Positions 15,349-24,587 of a stretch of 64,000 nucleotides of DNA are shown piece after piece. The notes beneath the pieces were generated by a model. That model had not been told where the DNA came from. It made no database searches and worked only from the letters and a program-made list of their open reading frames with translations. The position numbers were made by a program, and so were the translations under genes. The DNA comes from Rikenellaceae bacterium (lineage in GTDB: Bacteria > Bacteroidota > Bacteroidia > Bacteroidales > Rikenellaceae). The stretch lies in NCBI GenBank assembly GCA_020860245.1, contig JAJBUQ010000004.1, forward strand, positions 98,426 through 162,425. The letters run 5' to 3'. Positions within the stretch are counted from its first letter, which is position 1, and each line of letters begins with the position of its first letter.

Positions 15349-16578
15349 ATGGATAATCTGAATCTTGTAAGCACTTTTGCAGAATTTAAAGAGCTTAAAA
15401 ATATAGACAAGGCTACCATGGTAGGTGTGCTGGAAGATGTCTTCAGGCATCTGATAGCCAAAACTTACGAGACCGATGAAAATTTCGATATCATTGTAAA
15501 CCTCGATAAAGGCGACCTCGAGATATGGCGAAACCGGATCGTTGTCGAAGACGGTCAGGTCGAGAATCCTAATGCGGAAATTTCCCTTTCGGACGCTAAA
15601 AAAATCGATGCTACTTATGAAGTTGGAGAGGAGGTTGCTGAAGAGATAAAACTTGCCTCCTTCGGAAGACGTTCCGTACTGTCGCTAAGGCAGAACCTCG
15701 CAGCACGTATTATAGATCTCGAGAAAGCAAATCTATATAACATATATAAAGAAAAAGTAGGTGAAATAATTACCGGCGAAGTTTATCAGGTCTGGAAAAA
15801 AGAAGTCCTTGTTCTGGACGACGAAGGCAACGAACTGGTTCTCCCTAAGACCGAACAGATTCCTACCGACTTCTTTAGAAAAGGGGACAGCATCAGGGCT
15901 ATTGTCTACAAGGTAGAGATGAAAAACAATAGTCCGCTTATTATTCTATCACGTACAGCGCCGGAATTTCTCGAAAGATTGTTCGAACTTGAAGTGCCGG
16001 AAATTTTCGACGGACTCATCACTATAAAGAAAATAGTACGCATCCCCGGCGAAAGAGCGAAGGTCGCAGTCGAGTCTTACGATGAAAGAATCGATCCCGT
16101 GGGTGCCTGCGTGGGAGTCAAAGGTTCACGGATATACTCGATAGTTAAGGAACTGAGGAACGAAAATATAGATGTCGTAAATTATACGACCAATTCGCAG
16201 CTTCTAATCCAGAGAGCGCTGAATCCTGCAAAGATATCTTCTATCGAACTTAAGGAGAATACTAAAACAGCCGCCGTATACTTAAAGCCTAACGAAGTAT
16301 CGCTCGCAATAGGTAAGGGAGGTCTTAATATAAGACTTGCGAGCATGCTTACAGGTTACGATATAGACGTTTACAGAGAATTAGAGGAAGAAGATGTTGA
16401 TCTTGAAGAATTCTCGGACGAGATAGATCAGTGGATAATCGACCAGTTCAAGGCTATCGGTTGCGATACGGCTAAGAGCGTACTGGAATACGACCAAAAC
16501 GATCTTGCTAAACGTACCGACCTTGAAGAGGAGACAATTAAAGAAGTGATCGATATTCTGAAATCGGAGTTCGAATAA
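15349..16578 (+). CDS. nusA: Transcription termination/antitermination factor NusA
   Basis: Binds RNA polymerase and nascent RNA and controls pausing, termination and antitermination. The 409-residue form has an N-terminal RNAP-binding domain (1-130), an S1 domain (about 133-200), and two KH domains (about 230-345) with the GVKGSRI and IGKGGLN loops. The acidic tail is short and lacks the two extra repeats of E. coli NusA. The ATG at 15349 was preferred; an in-frame TTG at 15313 would add 12 residues without family support. It follows rimP by 49 nt. Confidence 0.95.
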   Translation: MDNLNLVSTFAEFKELKNIDKATMVGVLEDVFRHLIAKTYETDENFDIIVNLDKGDLEIWRNRIVVEDGQVENPNAEISLSDAKKIDATYEVGEEVAEEIKLASFGRRSVLSLRQNLAARIIDLEKANLYNIYKEKVGEIITGEVYQVWKKEVLVLDDEGNELVLPKTEQIPTDFFRKGDSIRAIVYKVEMKNNSPLIILSRTAPEFLERLFELEVPEIFDGLITIKKIVRIPGERAKVAVESYDERIDPVGACVGVKGSRIYSIVKELRNENIDVVNYTTNSQLLIQRALNPAKISSIELKENTKTAAVYLKPNEVSLAIGKGGLNIRLASMLTGYDIDVYRELEEEDVDLEEFSDEIDQWIIDQFKAIGCDTAKSVLEYDQNDLAKRTDLEEETIKEVIDILKSEFE

Positions 16579-16666
16579 TTATGGAATAACAATCACCCGC
16601 TCTCAAATTATCCTTACTGCGGATAATAATATGTAGAAAAATTTGAAAAGCCGAAAATATTTGAAT

Positions 16667-19462
16667 ATGGCAATAAAGGAACAAAAACTAAGACTCAACA
16701 AAGTTGCACGTGAATTCAAAGTGGGGCAGGCTACAATAGTTGAATTTCTGGATAAAAAAGGGATTAAAATCGAGAATTCTCCGAGTACTATTGTAGACGG
16801 CAACATGTACCAGATTCTCGAGAAGGAATTCGGAGGAAAGGAAGTCGAAGGCGTGGACATTCGCGAGAAAATAAAACAAAAACATGAAACGGTATCTCTT
16901 GAGGCGAAAACCAAGGAGGCTCCGGTGAATGAAGATACCGATTTCGGTAACGAAGTGATAATAAAGAGCGGGAATACCATAATAAACGATACGCCTGTTG
17001 TGAGAGGCCCTAAAATAGTGGGTAAAATAAATATTCCCGATAAGAGCAAACCCAGAAATCCGGCGGCATCTCCGGTTCGTGGAGAAAAATCTATTGTGAA
17101 AGCAAAGCCCGTTCCGTTGGTGAAAGAAGAGGAGAAGCTCAAAAAAGAAGAGCCTGCCGTTTCTTCAGCACCGGTTGCCGACGAACAGGCTAAAAATAAA
17201 ACCTTTGACGAGAGGATGAGAGATGCGGATGTCGAACTGTTCCGTCCGAACGAGTCAGGGAAATTGTCTGGACCGAAAGTTCTTGGGATGATCGATCTGA
17301 AGGATATAGAGAAAAAGAAAAGTTCCGGATCGCAGCATAAAAGAGAAAAAAGGAAAAGAATTGTTAAAGATAACAAGGTCGATGTAACCAAACCTCAGAA
17401 CTTACCATCCGGTGCACAAGGCGGTAAATCGCCGAAACCGCAATTCCAGGGTGGGCACAAACCCGCCGGACAAAACAGCGGACAGAGACCTGGCGGAGGT
17501 GAAGCCAAACATTTCGATAAAAAGAAACCGAAACCCAATAAACCCTTAGTTCCGCAGGAAGTCAGCGAAGAAGAGGTACAGAAACAAATAAAGGATACCT
17601 TGGCAAGGCTTACGGCCAAAGGCAACAAGTCGAAAAGCTCCAAGTATCGTAAAGATAAAAGGGAAGCCGCTTCCGCACGTATACATGAGGAGATTGAAAG
17701 ACAGGAGATGGACCGTCAGGTTCTTAAGGTAACCGAATTCGTCACGGTTAGCGAACTGGCTTCCATGATGGACGTTGCCGTTACCGATGTAATTACCGCT
17801 TGTATGAATCTCGGACTCATGGTGTCGATCAATCAGAGGCTTGATGCCGAAGCATTGGTAGTGGTTGCGGAAGAATTCGGCTACAAAGTGGAATTCGTAA
17901 CGGTTGAAATTCAGGAAGCTATCTCTGATGAGGATGACAGTGAAGAAGATCTGATTCCGCGTCCGCCGATCGTTACCGTAATGGGACACGTGGACCACGG
18001 TAAGACTTCTCTCCTCGATAATATCCGTAACGCTAATGTTATTGCCGGAGAGGCCGGAGGTATAACTCAGCATATCGGAGCCTATGGAGTCAAACTCGAA
18101 GACGGCAGGCGTATTACATTCCTCGATACTCCGGGACACGAAGCGTTTACCGCGATGCGTGCCCGCGGAGCGAATATTACCGATGTCGCGATAATAATAA
18201 TCGCCGCTGACGACAGCGTCATGCCGCAGACTATAGAGGCTATCAACCACGCTTCAGCCGCAGGCGTACCTATGGTATTCGCGATCAATAAGGTCGATAA
18301 AGAGGGTGCTAATCCGGACAGGATTAAAGAACAGCTTGCCGGTATGAACTATCTTGTCGAAGACTGGGGCGGTAAGTTTCAGAGTCAGGAGGTATCTGCT
18401 AAGAAAGGTGAAAATGTCGACAAACTTCTGGAAAAAGTATTATTGGAGGCCGAATTCCTCGACCTTAAAGCAAATCCCAATAAGAAGGCTGTTGGTGCAG
18501 TAATAGAATCCACCCTGGACAAAGGGCGCGGTTATATAGCTACACTGCTGGTACAGGCAGGTACTCTTCGCGTGGGGGATGTGATGCTCTCCGGCGTATA
18601 TTCCGGACGTGTAAAAGCGATGTTCAATGAGCACGGTAAGAAGATCGAAGAGGCTGGTCCGTCCACTCCGGTTCTTGTACTCGGTTTGAACGGAGCGCCT
18701 CAGGCGGGAGACACATTCAATGTAATGGACGACGACAAACAGGCTCGCGATATTGCCAACAAGAGGGAGCAGCTCCAGCGTATGCAGGGGCTTAAAACCC
18801 AGAAACATATCACTCTCGATGAGATCGGACGCCGTATCGCGATCGGAAATTTCAAGGAACTAAACATTATCATTAAAGGTGATGTGGACGGTTCTATCGA
18901 AGCACTTGCAGATTCGCTTATCAAGTTGTCCAAAGAGGAGGTGCAGGTTAATATCATTCACAAAACTGTCGGTCAGATATCCGAGAGCGATGTACTGCTT
19001 GCCGCTGCATCTAATGCCGTGATCGTCGGATTCCAGGTAAGACCGTCCTCAAGTGCCAGAAAACTCGCGGAGAAAGAGGAGATCGATATCCGGTTGTACT
19101 CTATCATCTACGACGCGATAAACGAAATCAAACAGGCTATCGAAGGTATGCTCGAACCTATTATGAAGGAAGAGATCGTTTGTTCCGTGGAAGTTCTGGA
19201 GACCTTCAAAATAACCAAAGTGGGAACGATCGCAGGATGTATTGTCCGCGAAGGGAAGATCACGAGGAATACCAAAATCCGTGTAATTCGCGACGGTATA
19301 GTGGTTCATACCGGTAAATTGGGATCTTTAAAACGTTTCAAGGACGATGTCAAAGAGGTGACTACCAACATGGAGTGCGGCCTTAACATAGAGAACTACA
19401 ACGATATCAAAGTCGGAGATATAATCGAAGGCTACGAAGAAGTCGAGGTAAAAAGAAAATAA
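16667..19462 (+). CDS. infB: Translation initiation factor IF-2
   Basis: GTPase that places initiator tRNA on the 30S subunit. The protein has 931 residues: an N-terminal IF2_N domain (1-50), a long lysine-, proline- and glutamate-rich linker (about 60-340), a second IF2_N-like domain (about 355-425), and the G domain with [24 protein letters not shown] and NKVD. Domains II, III and the fMet-tRNA-binding C-domain follow. The ATG at 16667 was chosen over a TTG at 16643 because [14 protein letters not shown] matches the IF2_N start. Confidence 0.96.
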   Translation: MAIKEQKLRLNKVAREFKVGQATIVEFLDKKGIKIENSPSTIVDGNMYQILEKEFGGKEVEGVDIREKIKQKHETVSLEAKTKEAPVNEDTDFGNEVIIKSGNTIINDTPVVRGPKIVGKINIPDKSKPRNPAASPVRGEKSIVKAKPVPLVKEEEKLKKEEPAVSSAPVADEQAKNKTFDERMRDADVELFRPNESGKLSGPKVLGMIDLKDIEKKKSSGSQHKREKRKRIVKDNKVDVTKPQNLPSGAQGGKSPKPQFQGGHKPAGQNSGQRPGGGEAKHFDKKKPKPNKPLVPQEVSEEEVQKQIKDTLARLTAKGNKSKSSKYRKDKREAASARIHEEIERQEMDRQVLKVTEFVTVSELASMMDVAVTDVITACMNLGLMVSINQRLDAEALVVVAEEFGYKVEFVTVEIQEAISDEDDSEEDLIPRPPIVTVMGHVDHGKTSLLDNIRNANVIAGEAGGITQHIGAYGVKLEDGRRITFLDTPGHEAFTAMRARGANITDVAIIIIAADDSVMPQTIEAINHASAAGVPMVFAINKVDKEGANPDRIKEQLAGMNYLVEDWGGKFQSQEVSAKKGENVDKLLEKVLLEAEFLDLKANPNKKAVGAVIESTLDKGRGYIATLLVQAGTLRVGDVMLSGVYSGRVKAMFNEHGKKIEEAGPSTPVLVLGLNGAPQAGDTFNVMDDDKQARDIANKREQLQRMQGLKTQKHITLDEIGRRIAIGNFKELNIIIKGDVDGSIEALADSLIKLSKEEVQVNIIHKTVGQISESDVLLAAASNAVIVGFQVRPSSSARKLAEKEEIDIRLYSIIYDAINEIKQAIEGMLEPIMKEEIVCSVEVLETFKITKVGTIAGCIVREGKITRNTKIRVIRDGIVVHTGKLGSLKRFKDDVKEVTTNMECGLNIENYNDIKVGDIIEGYEEVEVKRK

Positions 19463-19480
19463 AAATTCTCACTATACTTA

Positions 19481-19507
19481 AACAGCCCTTTACAGGGCTG
19501 TTTTTAT
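19481..19507. terminator. Terminator between infB and ispG
   Basis: AACAGCCCT (19481-19489) pairs perfectly with AGGGCTGTT (19494-19502) around a four-base loop, followed by TTTATTTG. The T-rich side overlaps the end of ispG on the opposite strand, so one hairpin may serve both converging units. Confidence 0.8.
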
Positions 19508-21207
19508 TTGTCTTTTTCTATGATGGCCAGTAATTCGTCAATGGCCATATCTTCGGGAATATTTTTTTTTATGACCTCTTTATTTTTATAAAGAGCAACC
19601 TTGCCCGAACCTGCGCCCACATATCCGTAATCTGCATCTGCCATCTCTCCCGGACCATTCACTATGCATCCCATAACTGCTATCTTGAGGCCTGTAAGGT
19701 GAGAAGTGCGCTCCTTGACTTCCGACAGAGTCTTCTGAAGATTGAACAGTGTTCGTCCGCATCCCGGACAAGCAATATATTCCGTTCGTGTTATTCTTAC
19801 CCTTGCTGCTTGAAGGATCGAGTAGGATAACGAGACTATATCGTCCTGCCGGATATTACCACACGATTTATTTTCGATCCATAGTCCATCGCCGTATCCG
19901 TCTAAAAATAACATTCCGGTATCTGCCGATGCTTTGATTTGGAGCGATTCGAGATCGCTCTCTGAATATTCTCTCTTTATTATGACCGGATTCGTCAATC
20001 CGTTCTCTTTAAGTTTTAGGAAAAATGCCCGTTGTTCCGCGATACCGTTACTGTGCCGGGTTGTGAGGACGATTATTTTTTCCCGATTTTGTTTTAACGA
20101 TTCGACGGCCTTATCGTTAAAATCCGGAAGATCGAGCCACATCCAATCCTGAGTCCCGTCATAGAAAATATCTGGGAAAATCGCTCCCTTATCCGGTTCG
20201 CCTGTAATTACGACCACAGGAGGATTAGGTCCGCCGATTATGCCGTTTTGGGAAGTCCGCCGCCTTTTATATTCGTAAGGGGAATATAGATTCTCATTCA
20301 CAATGGTCTCTGCCTTTTCTGCGGCATTGTAAAAATGTTCTGTCAGAATCCGTCCCACAGGTATCTCCGCAGCCGGATCCTCAGTCAGGGATACGCGTAT
20401 CGTGTCACCGAGTCCGTCTGCAAGCAATGCACCTATACCGATCGCCGATTTAACCCTTCCGTCTTCGCCGTTGCCGGCCTCCGTTACCCCCAAATGGAGC
20501 GGATATTTCATCCCTTCTTCCCGCATAGTCGCGGCAAGCAGCCGATAAGCATGCACCATTACCCGTACGTTGCTCGATTTCATGGAGATAACGACGTTAT
20601 GGAAGTTCTCTTCCCTGCATATACGTAGGAATTCCATTGCCGATTCTACCATCCCTTTGGGAGTATTGCCGTAGCGGCTCATGATCCTGTCCGACAATGA
20701 ACCGTGATTTACTCCGATCCTCAATGCCGTGTTGTGTTCCATGCATACCGCAAGTAGCGAGGTAAATTTTTCTCTAAGCCTTGCAAGCTCTTCCGCATAT
20801 TGCTCCTCGGTGTAATCTATGTATTCGAATACCGCTCTTTTATCAATGAAATTACCGGGGTTAATTCTGATCTTATCGACATATTTTGCCGCGATCCCCG
20901 CTGCCTCAGGATTAAAATGTATGTCGGCAACGACAGGAATATCGTATCCTTCCGACAGTAATCGTTCCTTGATATTCCTGAGGTTCTCCGCTTCCTTAAT
21001 GCCCTGAGCCGTAAACCGGACAAGTTCTCCACCCGCGTCTGCTATCTCTATCGCCTGCCTCACGGACGCTTCAGTGTCGTTGGTGTCGGTGTTGCACATG
21101 GATTGTACCCTCACACGGTTCCCGTTCCCAATAGTAATCCTACCCGCCTGTACCGGAACTGTATCCGTTCTCTTCCTTTGTAATAGCGAATTACAGAACT
21201 TAGACAT
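19504..21207 (-). CDS. ispG: 4-hydroxy-3-methylbut-2-enyl diphosphate synthase, long form
   Basis: Converts methylerythritol cyclodiphosphate to HMBPP in the MEP isoprenoid pathway. At 567 residues it is longer than the about 370-residue E. coli enzyme because of a middle domain (about 290-460), as in plants and Bacteroidota/Chlorobi. The TIM barrel is N-terminal (VRVQSMCNTDTND, NPGN). The 4Fe-4S-binding C-terminal domain has CPGCGRTLF and GCIVNGPGE. It follows the MazG-like gene by 1 nt on the minus strand. Confidence 0.95.
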   Translation of the reverse strand: MSKFCNSLLQRKRTDTVPVQAGRITIGNGNRVRVQSMCNTDTNDTEASVRQAIEIADAGGELVRFTAQGIKEAENLRNIKERLLSEGYDIPVVADIHFNPEAAGIAAKYVDKIRINPGNFIDKRAVFEYIDYTEEQYAEELARLREKFTSLLAVCMEHNTALRIGVNHGSLSDRIMSRYGNTPKGMVESAMEFLRICREENFHNVVISMKSSNVRVMVHAYRLLAATMREEGMKYPLHLGVTEAGNGEDGRVKSAIGIGALLADGLGDTIRVSLTEDPAAEIPVGRILTEHFYNAAEKAETIVNENLYSPYEYKRRRTSQNGIIGGPNPPVVVITGEPDKGAIFPDIFYDGTQDWMWLDLPDFNDKAVESLKQNREKIIVLTTRHSNGIAEQRAFFLKLKENGLTNPVIIKREYSESDLESLQIKASADTGMLFLDGYGDGLWIENKSCGNIRQDDIVSLSYSILQAARVRITRTEYIACPGCGRTLFNLQKTLSEVKERTSHLTGLKIAVMGCIVNGPGEMADADYGYVGAGSGKVALYKNKEVIKKNIPEDMAIDELLAIIEKDK

Positions 21208-21208
21208 C

Positions 21209-21535
21209 TTACTTCAGTTTAGGATTGTTCTTATGCCGTTCTGCATCCCGTTTATTTTTTTTCGCGAGATTGTTTGTGATGGCTTCTGTCAAGTCTACCC
21301 CGGTCTGATTAGCAATACATATCAGCACCCACATCACGTCCGCTATCTCGTCTGCAAGCTCCCTGTCCATATCAGATTCCTTAGAAGATTGCTCGCCGTA
21401 CCTACGGACCATTGTCCGCGCAAGTTCTCCGACTTCTTCGGTAAGTATCGTCATATTGGTAAGTTCGCTGAAATAACGTACGCCGTGTTTTTTTATCCAC
21501 GCATCTACAAGTTCCTGTGTTTCCTTTATCGTCAT
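21209..21535 (-). CDS. MazG-like nucleotide pyrophosphohydrolase
   Basis: A 108-residue all-alpha NTP pyrophosphatase of the MazG/RS21-C6 type. The metal-binding motifs are EEVGEL near residue 33 and ADEIADV near residue 61. Such small forms are thought to clear non-canonical or modified nucleotides. It sits between dtd (14 nt) and ispG (1 nt). Confidence 0.85.
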   Translation of the reverse strand: MTIKETQELVDAWIKKHGVRYFSELTNMTILTEEVGELARTMVRRYGEQSSKESDMDRELADEIADVMWVLICIANQTGVDLTEAITNNLAKKNKRDAERHKNNPKLK

Positions 21536-21549
21536 ATAGGTTGTATTTA

Positions 21550-22002
21550 CTATTCTTTATTTTTGGAATCCATCCATATCGTTACCGGACCGTCGTTCAC
21601 AAGACCTACCTTCATATCCGCCCCGAAGATTCCCGATGCAATTTTTCCCCCGGTCATACTCTCCATAACCGAGATAAACTCTTCGTACAGAGGTATAGCG
21701 GTATCAGGTTTGGCCGCCCTGATATAGGAGGGGCGATTGCCCTTCTTCGTCATTGCGTGCAGTGTAAACTGACTTATGACCATAATCTTTCCACCGATGT
21801 CCGTTACATTAAGGTTCATGACTCCGTTGCTGTCGTCGAATATACGTAGAGAGGCAGTCTTGCGACAAAGCCACTCGATATCTTCGCCTGTGTCGTTATC
21901 CTCTATACCTAAAAATAACAACAGGCCCTGACCTATCGAGGCGTGTACACATCCTGCAACCTCTACCGATGCCTTAAGTACGCGTTGAATCAATATTCTC
22001 AT
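21550..22002 (-). CDS. dtd: D-aminoacyl-tRNA deacylase
   Basis: Hydrolyses D-amino acids (and glycine mischarged on tRNA-Ala) from tRNAs. The 150-residue protein keeps both family signatures: SQFTL near residue 78 and NDGPVTIW near residue 137, which forms the substrate-selecting cross-subunit pocket as a dimer. A promoter box ends only 4 nt before the start codon, which would make the shorter mRNA leaderless. Confidence 0.94.
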   Translation of the reverse strand: MRILIQRVLKASVEVAGCVHASIGQGLLLFLGIEDNDTGEDIEWLCRKTASLRIFDDSNGVMNLNVTDIGGKIMVISQFTLHAMTKKGNRPSYIRAAKPDTAIPLYEEFISVMESMTGGKIASGIFGADMKVGLVNDGPVTIWMDSKNKE

Positions 22003-22006
22003 TTTA

Positions 22007-22014
22007 CAAATATA
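22007..22014 (-). promoter_or_regulatory. Promoter -7 box P1 for dtd, nearly leaderless
   Basis: TATATTTG on the minus strand ends 4 nt before the dtd ATG (22002). If used, transcription would start at or within a few bases of the start codon. A related box lies exactly 72 nt upstream. Confidence 0.45.
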
Positions 22015-22078
22015 GTGAAAGCTGAACGTAATCGGGAAAATTTATTTTCAAGATTGCTGAGACGAATCCTATATAATT

Positions 22079-22086
22079 CAAATATA
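22079..22086 (-). promoter_or_regulatory. Promoter -7 box P2 for dtd, duplicated element
   Basis: TATATTTG on the minus strand. The 21 bases from 22079 match those from 22007 at 17 positions, so the promoter region seems to be a decayed tandem duplication. Confidence 0.45.
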
Positions 22087-22172
22087 GTGGAAATCGAACA
22101 CTTAATTGAGTTCGCTTGAATTGCCGAGTCGCCCAGTATCTTATTATACGAAGATATGAAAATAGCGCATAA

Positions 22173-22204
22173 CAGAAAAGAGCATCCGAAAAGTCCGGAT
22201 GCTC
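22173..22204 (-). terminator. Terminator of rpmE
   Basis: On the minus strand GAGCATCCG pairs with CGGATGCTC (22180-22188 with 22196-22204), followed by TTTTCTGTT. It lies 25 nt past the rpmE stop and separates it from dtd. Confidence 0.8.
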
Positions 22205-22228
22205 CTGAATAACCTTTTTCAAAGACGG

Positions 22229-22492
22229 CTACTTCTTTTTCTTATCGTAATGTTTTTGATAACGGCTCATAAACTTATCTACGCGTCCAGCGGTGTCTAC
22301 GAACTTCATCTTACCAGTGTAGAATGGGTGAGACGCGCTCGAGATCTCCATTTTATAGACGGGATAGGTTTCGCCATCCACTTCGATAGTTTCTCGTGTC
22401 TGAACGGCGGACCTGCACAAAAACACCTGGTCGTTCGACATATCTTTGAACGCCACAACGCGATAATTCCCTGGGTGAATATCTTTTTTCAT
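22229..22492 (-). CDS. rpmE2: Ribosomal protein L31, type B
   Basis: An 87-residue L31 without the CxxC zinc-binding pairs of type A, so it is the zinc-independent form (type B). Typical features are [11 protein letters not shown] at the start and SHPFYTGK in the middle. It has its own promoter and terminator and stands apart from the ribosomal clusters. Type B forms can be linked to zinc limitation in other bacteria; whether a type A copy exists elsewhere is unknown. Confidence 0.93.
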   Translation of the reverse strand: MKKDIHPGNYRVVAFKDMSNDQVFLCRSAVQTRETIEVDGETYPVYKMEISSASHPFYTGKMKFVDTAGRVDKFMSRYQKHYDKKKK

Positions 22493-22529
22493 AGTGTTTT
22501 GTTTATAAATATCTTAAAATTTCAGAGTG

Positions 22530-22537
22530 CAAAGTTA
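22530..22537 (-). promoter_or_regulatory. Promoter of rpmE
   Basis: TAACTTTG on the minus strand with TTTG 19 nt upstream (22557-22560 on the plus strand as CAAA). A close match to both consensus elements. Confidence 0.65.
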
Positions 22538-22578
22538 CTAACGTTTTCGATTATTCCAAATAAATTACTATAAAACGT

Positions 22579-23454
22579 TTATTTATATGATACTACGAGA
22601 ACTTTGGACGACTCCCAGAATTTGCTGCTGTCAGTAATCCGTATGGATTCCAAAGTATTTCTGTCGGACATAATCAACTCATAGCTCTCTTTGGGATGGA
22701 CAGTTACGATATTCGCCTTTTTATGTCCGACTACCACGGTGTCGAGATTATCGCGAAGTACGGGAGTGAACGGAGTCAGATCGTAAGAGTCGTCCATAAT
22801 CAGTGTTCTGCCTATAAAACCGGATTTTTTCACAATGCCTCTGTCTATAAGATCCTTCTCCTGCCCGACGATATAATGGACGGTGTTAAATTCGGTCTCA
22901 CGCCTTGTCATCTCGTCGATAATTTTATCGGCGAGCATACCGGACGCGGTCAGTTCGGAGGAGAGTTGTCCGAGCGTATCGGTCAGCCTTACGACCTCGA
23001 AGTTAAGTCTGCCCAATTCATTCTTCATCAGTTCGATGTCCGCGTCTTTGTCTGTTATCTGTTTAGATAGATTGTCGACTAAAATTTCGAATTCCTGAAT
23101 TTTTATATTTGCGCTTCGCAGCTTCTCGGTAGATCCCCGGAGTCGTAGTATCGTGGCGTGGTTCTCTTCCAGAAGGGCGTCGATTGCTGAAATGTCCTCG
23201 TTTATCTGAGCCTTCAATTCCCTGCCGATCTCGTCTGACGAATTCGTGGTTACGATCTGTTCACGCAGTTTAATAGCTTCGAGATTTTGCGAAATAACGT
23301 TTATCGACAAGAAAATATCGTTGATTATCGAGTCTTTAGCCGCAATTTCTCTGCGCAATGAAATTACCTCTGCTTCCGCGTCATTAGCCGCCCGCCTGGG
23401 ACCGCATGACAGCAGACCCAGAATACATAAAACAATATATCCAGATTTTTTCAT
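22579..23454 (-). CDS. Coiled-coil lipoprotein
   Basis: A 291-residue lipoprotein: signal MKKSGYIVLCILGLLSC with the lipidated cysteine at 17, then a long heptad-rich coiled coil (about 25-180), and a C-terminal globular part (about 190-291) rich in beta strands. The frame continues upstream into the neighbouring gene but the lipoprotein signal fixes the ATG at 23454. No named family is recognised. It starts 11 nt after the barrel-protein gene and ends the cluster that begins at 29978; a joint envelope role is likely but unproven. Confidence 0.78.
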   Translation of the reverse strand: MKKSGYIVLCILGLLSCGPRRAANDAEAEVISLRREIAAKDSIINDIFLSINVISQNLEAIKLREQIVTTNSSDEIGRELKAQINEDISAIDALLEENHATILRLRGSTEKLRSANIKIQEFEILVDNLSKQITDKDADIELMKNELGRLNFEVVRLTDTLGQLSSELTASGMLADKIIDEMTRRETEFNTVHYIVGQEKDLIDRGIVKKSGFIGRTLIMDDSYDLTPFTPVLRDNLDTVVVGHKKANIVTVHPKESYELIMSDRNTLESIRITDSSKFWESSKVLVVSYK

Positions 23455-23465
23455 ATCCGTGAATT

Positions 23466-23915
23466 TTAGAACGCCAGCCTTACACCGCCGCCAAAATCGT
23501 ACCAGCCGCGGAATCCCGCGTGCCCTGCGATATTTAACCCCGGTTTGTAATCTACAAAGAGAGCGAGAGGTACATTTTTTATTTTGTAATCCAGTCCGAG
23601 GATGCCGTCGATGCCGACTGTGAATTTTTTCTTGCCGTGCCTCTTCCACGATCCTATATTGCCGCCCGCTCCGTAATAGAAACTGAATCCGTCGGATATG
23701 ATTGGCATGTGGCGCTCGTAAAGAACGTAAACATTAGTTCCGTGAGTGAACGAGACCATTGCCTCTATGGCATTGTATCCGTCGATGGAGACTTTGGCCG
23801 TAACTCCCGAAGATACCCCTCCTCCCCGCAATCCGATGCTCCAGTTGTAATCCTGCGCCCTGGACAGCGACGCTGTTCCTACTGCGATTATCAGTAACAA
23901 AATAAATTTCTTCAT
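23466..23915 (-). CDS. Small outer-membrane beta-barrel-like protein
   Basis: A 149-residue protein with a signal peptide (MKKFILLLIIAV...SRAQ, about 21 residues). The rest has alternating hydrophobic strands with Gly/Tyr/Phe turns and ends in an aromatic residue (RLAF), the pattern of a small outer-membrane barrel of the OmpA/PorT-like kind. It lies between a HAD phosphatase gene (23 nt) and the coiled-coil lipoprotein gene. Confidence 0.7.
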   Translation of the reverse strand: MKKFILLLIIAVGTASLSRAQDYNWSIGLRGGGVSSGVTAKVSIDGYNAIEAMVSFTHGTNVYVLYERHMPIISDGFSFYYGAGGNIGSWKRHGKKKFTVGIDGILGLDYKIKNVPLALFVDYKPGLNIAGHAGFRGWYDFGGGVRLAF

Positions 23916-23938
23916 TCTTAATCGTTTATGGTTGGTAG

Positions 23939-24577
23939 TTATTTAAATAAGTCCGTTATCTTTTCCCCTCCCGTCAGGTGGTATGTTCGGAGTCCGGCCT
24001 CTATCGCTCCGGAAAAATTCCCTTCGCGGTCGTCTACGAACAGCGTCTCTTCCGGAATTATGCCTGTTTCCGTAATTACCTCCATATAAATTTCTTTATC
24101 CGGTTTGTGCAGGTGCAGGTCCTGAGAATAGAAGCAATGTTCGAAATAATCCTCGAATTTTTTCCCAGGAAGTTTATCTTTCATTACCTCGTGTACACGT
24201 TCGATATGTTTATCGTTGGTGTTGCTGAGGACAAATATACGGTACTTTTTCCCGATTTGTTCCAACAAAGCAAACCTTCGGGGGTCCGGACCGCCGATAA
24301 GGGCGCACCATGCGTAAAAAATTTCATTATCATTAACCCCCTCGTATCCGCATACCGTCCGGATACCTTCGGCAAACTCCTCGTTGGTTACATTCCCCAG
24401 TTCGTATTCCAAAAATATACTCCCATGCTGGGGGAATATATCCTCCATCGTTATCTTCTCCCCGCACAACTTCCCGAATGCCTCTACGGTTCTCTCCGGA
24501 TAAATGTCGATTAACACGCCGCCCAGATCGAAAATAATATTATTAATGCCGTTTCCTATATCTTCCCTTAACTCCAT
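23939..24577 (-). CDS. HAD-superfamily hydrolase
   Basis: A 212-residue haloacid-dehalogenase-like phosphatase. Motif I is IFDLGGVLID, with a glycine pair like YihX-type alpha-D-glucose-1-phosphate phosphatases; motif II is FVLSNTND, the motif III lysine is in HKPDKEIY, and motif IV is FVDDREGN. Substrate is probably a small sugar phosphate or nucleotide but cannot be told. It follows the alpha-2-macroglobulin gene by 10 nt. Confidence 0.85.
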   Translation of the reverse strand: MELREDIGNGINNIIFDLGGVLIDIYPERTVEAFGKLCGEKITMEDIFPQHGSIFLEYELGNVTNEEFAEGIRTVCGYEGVNDNEIFYAWCALIGGPDPRRFALLEQIGKKYRIFVLSNTNDKHIERVHEVMKDKLPGKKFEDYFEHCFYSQDLHLHKPDKEIYMEVITETGIIPEETLFVDDREGNFSGAIEAGLRTYHLTGGEKITDLFK

Positions 24578-24587
24578 TCTTTATATT

